Source: an uncultured Porphyromonadaceae bacterium (GTDB lineage: Bacteria; Bacteroidota; Bacteroidia; Bacteroidales; Muribaculaceae). From it: a stretch of 64,000 nucleotides of DNA. The DNA lies in NCBI GenBank assembly GCA_946553045.1, contig CAMNRO010000007.1:1-64000 (forward strand), given 5' to 3'. The position numbers and the translations under genes are program-made. Shown here one piece after another: positions 40,133 through 48,898 of the stretch. A model generated the notes under the pieces. The model saw only the letters and a list, made by a program, of their open reading frames with translations. It was not told the DNA's origin and searched no databases. The stretch's first letter is position 1. Each line of letters begins with the position of its first letter.

Positions 40133-41050
40133 ATGGATAAGAAGCCGATTCTCGCAGTTGTCACCGGGCCTACGGCTTCGGGCAAGACCGAATTGGCTAT
40201 CCGTCTGGCCGAACACTACGGCACCGAGATTGTCTCGGCTGATTCGCGTCAGATTTTCAGAGACCTGCCTATAGGCACGGCTGCGCCCACCGCAGAGGAG
40301 CGCGGCCGTGCTTTCCATCATCTTGTGGGCACACATGCGCTCGACGCGTACTACAGCGCCTCCCAGTTCGAGAGCGATGCATTGGCCATACTCCCGTCGA
40401 TATGGAAGAAAAGTCCGGTTGCGGTAGTTTGCGGTGGTTCGATGATGTATATCGACGCTCTTTGCCGAGGACTCGACGACATGCCGACAGTGAGCGACAG
40501 TACCAGGGCATACGTCCTGTCGATGCTCGAGAACCATGGCCTTGAAGGAGTGCTCGCACAGCTCGAAATCTGCGACCGCGACTATTGGCTACAGGTCGAC
40601 CGCAGCAATACGCGTCGTGTGGTGCACGCTGTCGAGATAAGCCTTGAGGCCGGAGTGCCGTACTCGTCGCTTCGCACAGGGCGGGTGGCAGAGCGCCCGT
40701 TTAGAATCATGAAATTCGCGATAGAGCGGAGTCGCGACGAGCTCTTCGGCCGTATCAATGCCCGTGTGGACCGCATGATTGCCGACGGACTCGAAGATGA
40801 GGCTCGCCGTGCTTTTGCTCAAGGCGATTTCAATTCGCTCAATACTGTGGGCTATAAGGAGATGGCAGCTTATTTCAGAGGCGAGATGGATTTTGACACA
40901 GCTGTGGCGCGGATAGCTAAAAATACGCGTGTTTACGCCAAAAAACAGCTTACATGGATGAGCCGCGACCCCGAGATAATGCGCCTCGCGCCTGCCGAAG
41001 CCTTCGATGAAGCCGTAAAGGCAATCGATGCACAGTTGACAGAGTATTAG
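40133..41050 (+). CDS. miaA: tRNA dimethylallyltransferase
   Basis: 305 residues; adds the dimethylallyl group to A37 of tRNAs reading UNN codons, producing the substrate of MiaB (encoded at 14070). P-loop GPTASGKTEL, then EIVSADSRQIFRDLPIGTA and HHLVGTHALDAYYSASQFE, all characteristic. The C-terminal NTRRVYAKKQLTW-like region (NTRVYAKKQLTWMSRD) is intact. Confidence 0.95.
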   Translation: MDKKPILAVVTGPTASGKTELAIRLAEHYGTEIVSADSRQIFRDLPIGTAAPTAEERGRAFHHLVGTHALDAYYSASQFESDALAILPSIWKKSPVAVVCGGSMMYIDALCRGLDDMPTVSDSTRAYVLSMLENHGLEGVLAQLEICDRDYWLQVDRSNTRRVVHAVEISLEAGVPYSSLRTGRVAERPFRIMKFAIERSRDELFGRINARVDRMIADGLEDEARRAFAQGDFNSLNTVGYKEMAAYFRGEMDFDTAVARIAKNTRVYAKKQLTWMSRDPEIMRLAPAEAFDEAVKAIDAQLTEY

Positions 41051-41057
41051 GATATTC

Positions 41058-41097
41058 CTTAATACTTATTACTTCTTACTTTATTACTTAACTAACC
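41058..41097. repeat. 7-bp-period intergenic repeats before nadC
   Basis: Units CTTAATA, CTTATTA and CTTCTTA in register (41058-41078), then slightly drifting units. They end three bases before the nadC ATG. Confidence 0.65.
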
Positions 41098-41100
41098 AAC

Positions 41101-41955
41101 ATGGATACAAGAGAAAAACTGATAGACGATTTAATCGCCCTCTCGTTTGCCGAAGACATCGGCGACGGCGACCACACCACCCTCAGCACCATCGGGCCCG
41201 ATGAAATGGGCCGTCAGCACCTCCTTGTAAAGGAAGAAGGCATTCTTGCCGGTGTCGATATTGCGCGCCGCGTATTCGAGCGTTTCGATCCGTCGCTCAA
41301 GATGACCGTATATATCGAGGACGGTGCTCATGTAAAGCCCGGTGACATAGCTTTCGTTGTCGAAGGCCCCGTGCGTTCGTTGCTTCAGACCGAGCGCCTG
41401 ATGCTCAACATCATGCAGCGCATGAGCGGCATTGCCACTGTCACCGCCAAATATCAGGACAAGCTTGCCGGCCTTAAATGCAAGGTGCTCGACACCCGCA
41501 AGACAACTCCGGGCATGCGTATCCTTGAGAAGGACGCCGTGAAAATCGGCGGCGGACACAACCATCGTATCGGTCTCTTCGATATGATTCTTATCAAGGA
41601 CAACCACGTTGATTTTGCCGGAGGCATAACAGCCGCTGTCAATAAAGCGAAAGAGTATTGCAAGGAGCGCGGCAAAGACCTCAGAATCGAGGTCGAGGTG
41701 CGTAATACCGACGAAATCAACGAAGCTCTTGCCGTCGGTGTAGACCGCATTATGCTCGATAACTTCACTCCCGAACGCACAGCCGAGGCCGTAAAACTAA
41801 TCCGCTCGGTCAATCCCGCTGTCGAAATCGAATCGAGCGGCGGCATTACCATTGATACTCTCCGCAGTTATGGCGAAGCCGGCGTCGACTTCATATCGGT
41901 AGGTGCCCTTACACACTCCGTGAAAGGTCTCGACCTCAGCTTCAAGCACTGCTGA
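41101..41955 (+). CDS. nadC: nicotinate-nucleotide pyrophosphorylase (carboxylating)
   Basis: 284 residues. Converts quinolinate and PRPP to nicotinate mononucleotide in de novo NAD synthesis. Family motifs are TERLMLNIMQRMSGIAT, DTRKTTPGMRILEK, GGGHNHRIGLFDMILIKDNH and the C-terminal IESSGGITIDTLRSYGE. Length is standard. nadA and nadB are not in the window. A bidirectional terminator follows. Confidence 0.96.
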   Translation: MDTREKLIDDLIALSFAEDIGDGDHTTLSTIGPDEMGRQHLLVKEEGILAGVDIARRVFERFDPSLKMTVYIEDGAHVKPGDIAFVVEGPVRSLLQTERLMLNIMQRMSGIATVTAKYQDKLAGLKCKVLDTRKTTPGMRILEKDAVKIGGGHNHRIGLFDMILIKDNHVDFAGGITAAVNKAKEYCKERGKDLRIEVEVRNTDEINEALAVGVDRIMLDNFTPERTAEAVKLIRSVNPAVEIESSGGITIDTLRSYGEAGVDFISVGALTHSVKGLDLSFKHC

Positions 41956-41980
41956 TTTCTCCTTTACGGTCATAAGCATA

Positions 41981-42018
41981 AAAAACTCGGAACGGCATTT
42001 GCCGCCCCGAGTTTTTTT
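41981..42018. terminator. bidirectional terminator between nadC and aqpZ
   Basis: AAAAACTCGG pairs with CCGAGTTTTT around an inner CGGC/GCCG stem; A and T runs on the two sides serve both convergent genes. Confidence 0.88.
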
Positions 42019-42031
42019 ATGTCGGTTTGTG

Positions 42032-42724
42032 TTATTTGATGGCTTTGCGGCCTCCGGCCATTGCAACCCAGCAGAGCACTGCGAGGACTGCGCCGATAGC
42101 GGGACCTACTACCATAATCCAGAAGTCGCCCCAGGCTGTTGGGTCGAATACGGCAGGACCGAAACTGCGGGCCGGGTTGACCGAGCAGTTGTCGACGGGA
42201 ATGCCTACGATGTTTACGAGACCGAGTGCGAGACCGATTGCAAGGCCTGCGAACTTGCCGAAGCCTTTGGAGGGGTCGGTAGCGCCAAGCACGATAAGGA
42301 CGAAGAAGAATGTGAGGAGTCCTTCGGCAAGAAGTGCCATTCCGGAAGTAGCGCCGGGCTGGAGCACGTTTGTTGCCAGATAGCTGTCGGGAGGAGTGGT
42401 GCCACCGAAGTTAAAGCCGGGAGCCATGTTGATGAACCAGAAGAGCAAGCCTGCGCCTACGGTGGCACCGAGGAGCTGGAAGATGATGTAGCCAATGCAG
42501 TCCTTGCCGCTCATACGGCCGGCCAGAAACATGGCGAACGACACTGCAGGGTTGACATGGCAGCCCGAAATGTTGCCCAGTGCGTAGCATAGGCATACCA
42601 AGACGAGGCCGAAACAGAGGCCGATTCCAAGACCGCCGATAGAAGGGCCGGCGAGCACTGCGCTACCGCAGGCGAGAAGAACGAGGAACATTGTTCCGAT
42701 ACCTTCTGCAATCAGTTTCTTCAT
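42032..42724 (-). CDS. aqpZ: aquaporin (AqpZ-like MIP channel)
   Basis: 230 residues with six membrane segments and two NPA half-helices: HVNPAVSF and SVNPARSF. The residue before the final Arg pocket and the compact loops favour a water channel of the AqpZ type over a glycerol facilitator, but a glycerol route cannot be excluded. The ATG at 42724 is chosen because the preceding open stretch is AT-rich leader and the first helix begins right after MKKLIAEG. Its leader contains a hairpin (42765-42791) with a sequence motif shared with the element at 20650. Confidence 0.92.
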   Translation of the reverse strand: MKKLIAEGIGTMFLVLLACGSAVLAGPSIGGLGIGLCFGLVLVCLCYALGNISGCHVNPAVSFAMFLAGRMSGKDCIGYIIFQLLGATVGAGLLFWFINMAPGFNFGGTTPPDSYLATNVLQPGATSGMALLAEGLLTFFFVLIVLGATDPSKGFGKFAGLAIGLALGLVNIVGIPVDNCSVNPARSFGPAVFDPTAWGDFWIMVVGPAIGAVLAVLCWVAMAGGRKAIK

Positions 42725-42764
42725 AATGGAATTTTTTTTGTTTGAAATAAAGAATTCTAAACGG

Positions 42765-42791
42765 TTGTTTAACACATTTGTTATTAAACAA
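42765..42791 (-). promoter_or_regulatory. hairpin in the aquaporin leader, related to the 341-bp element ends
   Basis: TTGTTTAA (42765-42772) pairs with TTAAACAA (42784-42791) around an 11-nt loop. On the minus strand the segment 42773-42789 reads GTTTAATAACAAATGTG, differing at one base from 20659-20675. Confidence 0.55.
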
Positions 42792-42802
42792 TTTCTAAAC
42801 GC

Positions 42803-42810
42803 CAAAGATA
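42803..42810 (-). promoter_or_regulatory. -7 box of aqpZ
   Basis: Minus-strand TATCTTTG (TAnnTTTG). It is the exact mirror of the plus-strand box at 42832-42839, so the two divergent promoters share a 9-bp inverted repeat. Confidence 0.55.
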
Positions 42811-42831
42811 GTCAAAAAGTTTGAAAATTGC

Positions 42832-42839
42832 TATCTTTG
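42832..42839 (+). promoter_or_regulatory. -7 box of the unknown membrane-protein gene
   Basis: TATCTTTG about 17 nt ahead of the ATG at 42856, mirrored by the aqpZ box. Confidence 0.55.
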
Positions 42840-42855
42840 TAAAAAAATATCAGCC

Positions 42856-44118
42856 ATGAAAGCCAAGAGTATAAGGAGCGTTTATTTTATAGTAATACTG
42901 CTTTCTGTTTTTGTGATAGTGTTTTCTTCAGTGGTCTTCATAAAGACGGCCAAGGAAGACCATAATACGCTCGATAATCTCATCACATTCGTTGTTACGA
43001 TTCTGTCGGTTGTAATAGCTCTTCTGGCCTATCATATAAGTGTCAAGACTTATGTCTCGATAGATGCCGTCAATGCCATAAGCCGTATGGACGGCAATGT
43101 GATGGAGAATGAGAACTATCGCACGAGTCTTCTATCGGTAATGCGGCGGTTCAACTCAAAATCGAAAGAAGAAATCTGCGACAGTCTGCTGGGTTATCTC
43201 GAAGAACAGTTCGATGAAGACTGCATTAATTCAGGCGCCAGACTGGCCGACAGTGTCCAGCGAATGATTGATATAATAGTCCTTTTTTCGTTCGTCATAG
43301 AGCGTAAGAGAGCAAAAGGACCGGCTTCGGCCGAAATAAGGCGTATTGAGGCGCTGATAGAGACCATAGAGGAGCGTGTAGACGATTTCGAACAACTGAG
43401 CGAAGGTTCGTGCATATTGTTGCGCGAGAGTGTTAAGCTTTTGAAGGCAGTCTACGAGCATCAGTGCTATGAGGCAGGATATCATCCTTCAGACGGCTCT
43501 GTCACGCTTATGGACGTGCGCGGCGTGATGCTGAAAAATGCTATTTCGAGGACAATCTATTTCAATTACATGGGTCTGTTTTTCATGAGTAAAAGCATGA
43601 ACACGATAAGCAAATGCATTGCCGGAGATGCCGCCGACGTATTTTCTATCGATGTGGCCCCGAAGTTGGTCAATCTACCATCTTCGCCAGACAGAAGTCT
43701 TGCCGTGATATATCTTGAGGAAGCTTTGCGTAACTTTACAAACGCCGTCGAGCCTATCCGCGACGAACTGATGTGGAATGCCTTCATTCAGTATAACAAG
43801 GCCAGGGCAGAGTATCTGCTGTCGATGCTCGGCGCCGGTTCCTATGATTGGGAGTGTACCTTGAAAACAGCCATAGATTATCAGTCTAAGCTTGTTGCAG
43901 TGCTCGACGATATACTCGGTCTGGACGAAAAGACATATTTTCAGCGGGCTTTCGCCGACCAGCTGAAGATGGCCCGACTCATGTGGGTGCGTCTTGGCAT
44001 GGCGAGCGGCCGCACCGACGTCTTGCACGAGGATTTGCCCGAGACCGGCATCGATGAGTTCCACCGTCTGAAGAAAATACGGGAAGATATAGACCGACAT
44101 ACGGGGCGTCGTTCGTAA
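42856..44118 (+). CDS. two-pass membrane protein of unknown function
   Basis: 420 residues, family not recognised. Two N-terminal hydrophobic helices (about residues 8-29 and 42-62) are joined by a short charged loop. A long helical region follows, presumably cytoplasmic, with heptad-like stretches such as EIRRIEALIETIEERVDDFEQL (about 155-176, charged coiled coil). No catalytic motif, P-loop or repeat is visible. It diverges from the aquaporin gene with mirrored promoters and ends 111 bp before dedA, which has its own promoter. Co-regulation with water or osmolyte flux is possible but speculative. Confidence 0.65.
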   Translation: MKAKSIRSVYFIVILLSVFVIVFSSVVFIKTAKEDHNTLDNLITFVVTILSVVIALLAYHISVKTYVSIDAVNAISRMDGNVMENENYRTSLLSVMRRFNSKSKEEICDSLLGYLEEQFDEDCINSGARLADSVQRMIDIIVLFSFVIERKRAKGPASAEIRRIEALIETIEERVDDFEQLSEGSCILLRESVKLLKAVYEHQCYEAGYHPSDGSVTLMDVRGVMLKNAISRTIYFNYMGLFFMSKSMNTISKCIAGDAADVFSIDVAPKLVNLPSSPDRSLAVIYLEEALRNFTNAVEPIRDELMWNAFIQYNKARAEYLLSMLGAGSYDWECTLKTAIDYQSKLVAVLDDILGLDEKTYFQRAFADQLKMARLMWVRLGMASGRTDVLHEDLPETGIDEFHRLKKIREDIDRHTGRRS

Positions 44119-44156
44119 AAAAGCATTGAGGAGAGTCGTGGCCCGAAAAAAATTCG

Positions 44157-44164
44157 TATTTTTG
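44157..44164 (+). promoter_or_regulatory. -7 box of the dedA-rpe transcript
   Basis: TATTTTTG, about 65 nt ahead of the dedA start; the -33 region is weak. Confidence 0.45.
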
Positions 44165-44229
44165 CAATTCAAACTTTTTTGGTTTGTACTTTGTCAGATT
44201 ATTAAAAAAACAATTAGGATAAAGATACG

Positions 44230-44901
44230 ATGACAGATCTATTTTTGCCCCTTGCGCTCACCGATTATCTTAATGCGGCCTGGTTTTTCGATTGGTTCGT
44301 GAACAATGCTTCATATCTTTTCGTGTTCATATTCATGGTCATCGAAAGTTCGTTCATCCCTTTCCCGTCGGAAGTTGTTGTGCCGCCGGCAGCCTATCTT
44401 GCCATGCAGAAGGGCGATATGAATATTTTTATAGTAGTGCTCGTTGCAACTGCAGGCGCTATGGTCGGCGCTCTTGTCAACTATGTTCTTGCACTGCTTA
44501 TCGGCAGGCCTATCGTATATGCATTTGCCGATTCCCGCTTCGGCCATGCCTGTCTCATCGACCGGGCCAAGGTCGAGAAGGCGGAGAAATACTTCGATGA
44601 GCACGGTGCGGCCTCCACGTTCTTTGGCCGCCTGATTCCGGCCGTAAGACAGCTGATTTCTATCCCGGCGGGTATCGCCAAGATGAACATATGGGTTTTC
44701 CTGCTGTTTACCGGGCTCGGAGCTTTGTTGTGGAACGGCGTTCTCGCCGGTCTCGGCTGGTGGCTTTCGCGCCATGTGAGCCTCGACGAGCTCTATGTTT
44801 CGGTTGAGAAATATAACTCTTATCTCACCATCGCCGGGCTTATAGTCCTTGTGCTTTGTGTGCTTTATATTCTGTATAACGCTTTTAGAAAAAAGAAATG
44901 A
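44230..44901 (+). CDS. DedA family membrane protein
   Basis: 223 residues with about five hydrophobic segments. DedA/VTT-domain features are MVIESSFIPFPSEVV near the N-terminus (with the conserved acidic residue) and FFGRLIPAVRQLISIPAGIA in the middle, containing the conserved Arg pair. The family includes lipid-phosphate transporters such as undecaprenyl-phosphate flippases, acting at the inner membrane and needed for envelope and proton-motive-force maintenance. The gene overlaps rpe by 4 bp (ATGA). uppP, which produces undecaprenyl phosphate, is encoded about 10 kb away. Confidence 0.9.
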   Translation: MTDLFLPLALTDYLNAAWFFDWFVNNASYLFVFIFMVIESSFIPFPSEVVVPPAAYLAMQKGDMNIFIVVLVATAGAMVGALVNYVLALLIGRPIVYAFADSRFGHACLIDRAKVEKAEKYFDEHGAASTFFGRLIPAVRQLISIPAGIAKMNIWVFLLFTGLGALLWNGVLAGLGWWLSRHVSLDELYVSVEKYNSYLTIAGLIVLVLCVLYILYNAFRKKK

Positions 44902-45542
44902 TAGTAGCGCCCTCTCTGCTCGCCGCCGATTTCGCGCATCTTGCCGATTCGGTAGCCATAATCAACGACAGCCAGGCGTCGTGGGTACACTGCGATGTTA
45001 TGGACGGTGTGTTTGTTCCTAATATATCGTTCGGTTTTCCCGTTATCGAGGCTGTGAGCAGGATTACCGACAAGCCTCTTGACGTCCATCTGATGATAAC
45101 AGATCCGGGCAGATATGTGGAGCGTGTGCGCGATTGCGGTGCTTCGATTATGAACGTGCATTTCGAGGCCTGTACACATTTGCACCGCACGGTGCAGCAG
45201 ATTCACCGGGCCGGAATGAAGGCTGCCGTGACTCTTAATCCGGCAACGCCCGTGATGGCTCTCACAGAGATTATCCAGGATCTCGACATGGTGCTTCTGA
45301 TGAGTGTGAATCCGGGTTTCGGCGGACAGTCGTTTATAGACCATACTGTCGACAAGATAAGGCGTCTCCGGCAGATGATTGACGAGCGCGGCTGCTCCAC
45401 ACTCATAGAGGTCGACGGCGGTATCAATGTCGACACGGGGCGTCGCTGTGCGGAAGCCGGTGCAGACGTGCTTGTTGCCGGAAGCTATGTGTTCAAGGCC
45501 GCTGATCCGAGAGTGGAAATAGCGAATCTTGCCAATCTTTAA
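44898..45542 (+). CDS. rpe: ribulose-phosphate 3-epimerase
   Basis: 214-residue TIM-barrel enzyme of the pentose phosphate pathway. Motifs are PSLLAADFAHL, HCDVMDGVFVPNISFG (metal ligands His/Asp), DVHLMI, MSVNPGFGGQSF and VDGGINVDTGRRCAEAGAD. The start overlaps the dedA stop. Confidence 0.96.
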   Translation: MIVAPSLLAADFAHLADSVAIINDSQASWVHCDVMDGVFVPNISFGFPVIEAVSRITDKPLDVHLMITDPGRYVERVRDCGASIMNVHFEACTHLHRTVQQIHRAGMKAAVTLNPATPVMALTEIIQDLDMVLLMSVNPGFGGQSFIDHTVDKIRRLRQMIDERGCSTLIEVDGGINVDTGRRCAEAGADVLVAGSYVFKAADPRVEIANLANL

Positions 45543-45571
45543 TTTTTACTCAAATTACTCTCCACATTATA

Positions 45572-48229
45572 ATGCGAACTATTGACCCTGCCGTAGACGA
45601 TATCGGCACAGAAACCATACCCGGAGCGCGCCCGGTGACACCGCGCCCAGGCCGCAAGCGGCCCCAGGGCTCAGCGGCAGCGCGTCCGCTGGGCGAAGGT
45701 AGTGCTCCAAGGCGCACCGAGCGTTCTTCTGCTCCCAAACGGAAGGTGAAGAACGAATCTTCATATAATTTCATATCATTCCTGCGCGATTACCGCACTC
45801 ATCTTGGCTTCGGCATAATTCTGTGTATCACAGCCTTTGCCATGACAGTGTGCGGCATTTCCTTTATGTTCAACTATGGTGCCGACCAAAGCGTTACCCA
45901 TGGCCGTACTGCAGCCGAGATTGTCAGTGCGGGCGATGTGGTGCAGAACGTCGGTGGGCCGGTGGGCTCAAAGCTTGCGGAGTTCCTTCTTGTTGATACA
46001 TTTGGCATTGGTTCTTTTATTCTTGCGGTCTATATGTTTCTCATCGGACTCGCGGTGATGAAAGTGAAAAAATGCAGTTTCTGGTCGCTCTCTTTCAGAT
46101 GCCTTTTTTCGGCGGCTGCGTTGTCGGTGATTGTGGGTCTGCTTACTTATAACAGTGCAGGCGCATTCAATCTCGGAGGGGCCCATGGTTTATATATGAA
46201 TAAGCTTCTGCTTGATTATACCGGGGCTCTCGGTGCTTATTGCGTGCTTGTGGCTCTGCTTGGACTTCTTGTGGCTGTCTATCTCAAGCCCCTTGGCAGC
46301 CTCTGGCGCGTAATGAGCAAGGCCATGACGCGTCCAGCGCGTGCTGAAGAGGTTTCAGTCGAAGCCGAAGAAAACGAGAGCCATATCGACATGCTTGCCG
46401 ATGACGACAGTGAGACCGCAGGCGACACTCCGGCCAGCGATGACGAGCTCGAGACTGTGACTGCCGCCACCATTCCGGCCGACCACCTGCGTTTTATGCC
46501 CCAAGAAGACATTGAGCAGGACGAGGAGATAGAGCAAAGCATAGACCCTATAGAAACAGAAGAGGAAGAGGAGACACCGGCGGAGATTGTCGAAGAAAAG
46601 AGCGAGCCGGAGGCTGCTAAAGTTCTTTCGCAACCGGGCGAACCCGAGATGATTATAAAGAATGCCGCATTGGCTACGGTGGATAGCGCGGAAGAAGACA
46701 ATTATATCTCCGATGGCGACCATATCGGCCTCGACGAGCCGTTCGACCAGCGGGCGAGTCATTCGAACTATCAGTTCCCGCCTCTCGAACTGCTGCTGGA
46801 GCGCCCCAATCCTTTTGTAATCAACGAAGAGGAACAGGCTTATAACAAGACACTCATTGTAAATGCCCTCCGCAGTTACGATGTGGAAATCAGGCGAATT
46901 GAGGCCACAATCGGTCCGACTGTGACGCTCTATGAGATTGTTCCGGCCGAAGGTACCCGTATTGCAAAAATCAAGAGCCTTGAAGACGATATCGCCATGA
47001 GTCTTTCGGCTCTCGGCATCCGTATCATCGCTCCGATTCCCGGCAAGGGTACCATCGGTATCGAGGTGCCCAACAGCAAGCCTCAGATAGTGTCGATGCG
47101 CACCTTGATGGAGTCGGCAGCTTTTGCCAAGGCCAAGGAGAAAATGCATCTGCCACTTGCCCTCGGCGCTACTGTGAGCAACGAGTTCTATACCGCCGAC
47201 CTTGCCAAGATGCCCCACCTCCTTGTAGCCGGTGCGACAGGTCAGGGTAAGTCGGTTGGTCTGAACTGTATCATAACCTCGCTGCTTTATTCGAAGCACC
47301 CCGATGAGCTGAAATTTGTGCTGGTAGACCCGAAAATGGTCGAATTCACGCTTTATCAGCGTATGGCGAACCAGTATCTTGCCAAACTGCCCGATGAGGC
47401 GCGCGCCGTCATCACCGACCCGCAGAAGGTGATTGCCACACTTAAGTCGCTGTGCGTGGAAATGGACCAGCGCTACGAGCTCCTTGCCGACGCCGGAGTG
47501 CGCAGTGTGGAGGCTTATAACGAACGCTTCGTGCAGCGGCGTCTCAACCCCGAGAAGGGACATCGCTATATGCCTTATATAGTGATTATAGTCGATGAGT
47601 TCGCCGACCTTATCCAGACTGCCGGAAAGGATATATCCGAGCCTATATGCCGCATTGCGCAGAAGGCGCGCGCCGTAGGCATGCATATGATTATTGCCAC
47701 ACAGCGCCCCTCGACCGACATCATCACCGGTCCTATCAAGGCCAACTTCCCCGCACGTATCGCCTTCAAGACCACTCAGTCGATTGACAGTAAGACCATT
47801 CTCGACCGTCCGGGCGCGCAGCGTCTTATCGGCCGAGGCGACATGCTCGCCCTTATCGACGGCCGAATCGAGCGTGTGCAGTGTGCTTTTGTCGACACGG
47901 AGGAAGTGGAAGCTATCTGTGAGCATATAGGCTCGCAGCAGGGTTTCCCCATGCCTATGCCGCTGCCGGAGGTTCCCGAAGAGGGTGGAGGCGATGCTCC
48001 TGCGGAAATCGGCGCTACTACCGAGGAATTCCGCCGCTGTGCCATGTTCATAGCCTCGCAGACCCAGGCTTCCATCACGATGATGCAGCGTAAATTCGAA
48101 ATCGGCTTCAACAAGGCCGGCCGTTTCATGGACCAGATGCAGGCGCTCGGCATTGTCGGCCCTGCCAACGGCGCGAAGCCGCGTCAGGTGCTCATGACGC
48201 CCGACGAGGTTCAGCGTCTTTTCGATTGA
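45572..48229 (+). CDS. ftsK: DNA translocase FtsK
   Basis: 885 residues. A Pro/Arg-rich, basic N-terminal tail of about 65 residues is followed by four membrane segments (about 75-240) anchoring it at the septum. An acidic, low-complexity linker (about 255-400, Glu/Asp-rich) leads to the motor: DNA-binding alpha/beta domains, Walker A GATGQGKSVGL near 556 and Walker B IVIIVDEFADLI near 672. A C-terminal gamma winged helix (KFEIGFNKAGRFMDQMQALG) should read polar KOPS-type sequences. It moves chromosome ends into daughter cells and activates dimer resolution. lolA follows 41 bp later. Confidence 0.95.
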   Translation: MRTIDPAVDDIGTETIPGARPVTPRPGRKRPQGSAAARPLGEGSAPRRTERSSAPKRKVKNESSYNFISFLRDYRTHLGFGIILCITAFAMTVCGISFMFNYGADQSVTHGRTAAEIVSAGDVVQNVGGPVGSKLAEFLLVDTFGIGSFILAVYMFLIGLAVMKVKKCSFWSLSFRCLFSAAALSVIVGLLTYNSAGAFNLGGAHGLYMNKLLLDYTGALGAYCVLVALLGLLVAVYLKPLGSLWRVMSKAMTRPARAEEVSVEAEENESHIDMLADDDSETAGDTPASDDELETVTAATIPADHLRFMPQEDIEQDEEIEQSIDPIETEEEEETPAEIVEEKSEPEAAKVLSQPGEPEMIIKNAALATVDSAEEDNYISDGDHIGLDEPFDQRASHSNYQFPPLELLLERPNPFVINEEEQAYNKTLIVNALRSYDVEIRRIEATIGPTVTLYEIVPAEGTRIAKIKSLEDDIAMSLSALGIRIIAPIPGKGTIGIEVPNSKPQIVSMRTLMESAAFAKAKEKMHLPLALGATVSNEFYTADLAKMPHLLVAGATGQGKSVGLNCIITSLLYSKHPDELKFVLVDPKMVEFTLYQRMANQYLAKLPDEARAVITDPQKVIATLKSLCVEMDQRYELLADAGVRSVEAYNERFVQRRLNPEKGHRYMPYIVIIVDEFADLIQTAGKDISEPICRIAQKARAVGMHMIIATQRPSTDIITGPIKANFPARIAFKTTQSIDSKTILDRPGAQRLIGRGDMLALIDGRIERVQCAFVDTEEVEAICEHIGSQQGFPMPMPLPEVPEEGGGDAPAEIGATTEEFRRCAMFIASQTQASITMMQRKFEIGFNKAGRFMDQMQALGIVGPANGAKPRQVLMTPDEVQRLFD

Positions 48230-48270
48230 ACCATGACACTTGTCTGAAGGTTGTATGAGATAAAAAGAGA

Positions 48271-48885
48271 ATGATGAAGAAAATAACTCTGACAATCATA
48301 TTCTGTCTTGTCGGTATGGCTGCTTTTGCCGCAGGTAATGCCGCCGAGACTCTTTTGTCTAAGGTGAAGGCAAAAATAGCCTCATCGCCGTCTGTCGAGG
48401 CCTCTTTCACCATCAATGGTGGCGAGGGGCCGGTGCAGGGCAGTGCGACTATGGCGGCCGACAAATACTTTATGACTACGCCCGTACTCACGGTGTGGTA
48501 TGACGGTCGTACCCAGTGGACATTTCTCAAAAGCAGCGGCGAAGTGAGCATTACGGAGCCAAATGCCGACGAGCTTATGGCCTCAAATCCGTTTGCCATA
48601 CTGTCGTCGCCCGCTGACCACTATAAATTGCAGATGCTGAGCGACTCGCAGGGCCGCAAGCGTGTGGAGATGACGCCAAAGTCCAGAATGTCGGGCATTT
48701 CTAAGATAGTTCTTTTTGTGAAGCCCGATACGAACTATCCGGCAGCCATTGTAGTGAGCTTCGACGATGGCCGCAGCGTCGACGTTGTCATTGACAATAT
48801 AGCATCCGGAGGGGCTAAGCCGGCCGGCGTTTTCCGCTATGATGCCAAACGCTTTCCTTCGACCGAAATAATAGATTTAAGATAA
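48271..48885 (+). CDS. lolA: outer-membrane lipoprotein carrier protein LolA-like
   Basis: 204 residues with a signal peptide (about 1-21, ending AFAAG), periplasmic. Beta-rich LolA fold: SVEASFTINGG, KYFMTTPVLTVWYDGRTQWTF and IDNIASGGAKPAGVFRYD. It should ferry lipoproteins from the inner to the outer membrane. Two Met codons open the frame (48271 and 48274); either would serve. The ftsK-lolA order is a common arrangement in Bacteroidota. Confidence 0.88.
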   Translation: MMKKITLTIIFCLVGMAAFAAGNAAETLLSKVKAKIASSPSVEASFTINGGEGPVQGSATMAADKYFMTTPVLTVWYDGRTQWTFLKSSGEVSITEPNADELMASNPFAILSSPADHYKLQMLSDSQGRKRVEMTPKSRMSGISKIVLFVKPDTNYPAAIVVSFDDGRSVDVVIDNIASGGAKPAGVFRYDAKRFPSTEIIDLR

Positions 48886-48898
48886 AAAATACCTGCAT

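Noticed and set aside
42032-42724. Aquaporin as the glycerol facilitator for the glp operon
   Set aside because: It is 30 kb away, resembles water channels, and there is no glycerol kinase nearby, so linking it to the glp genes is unsupported.
46355-48295. Long minus-strand open frame across ftsK
   Set aside because: Shadow frame produced by the third-position composition of ftsK; no family features and no promoter at its start.
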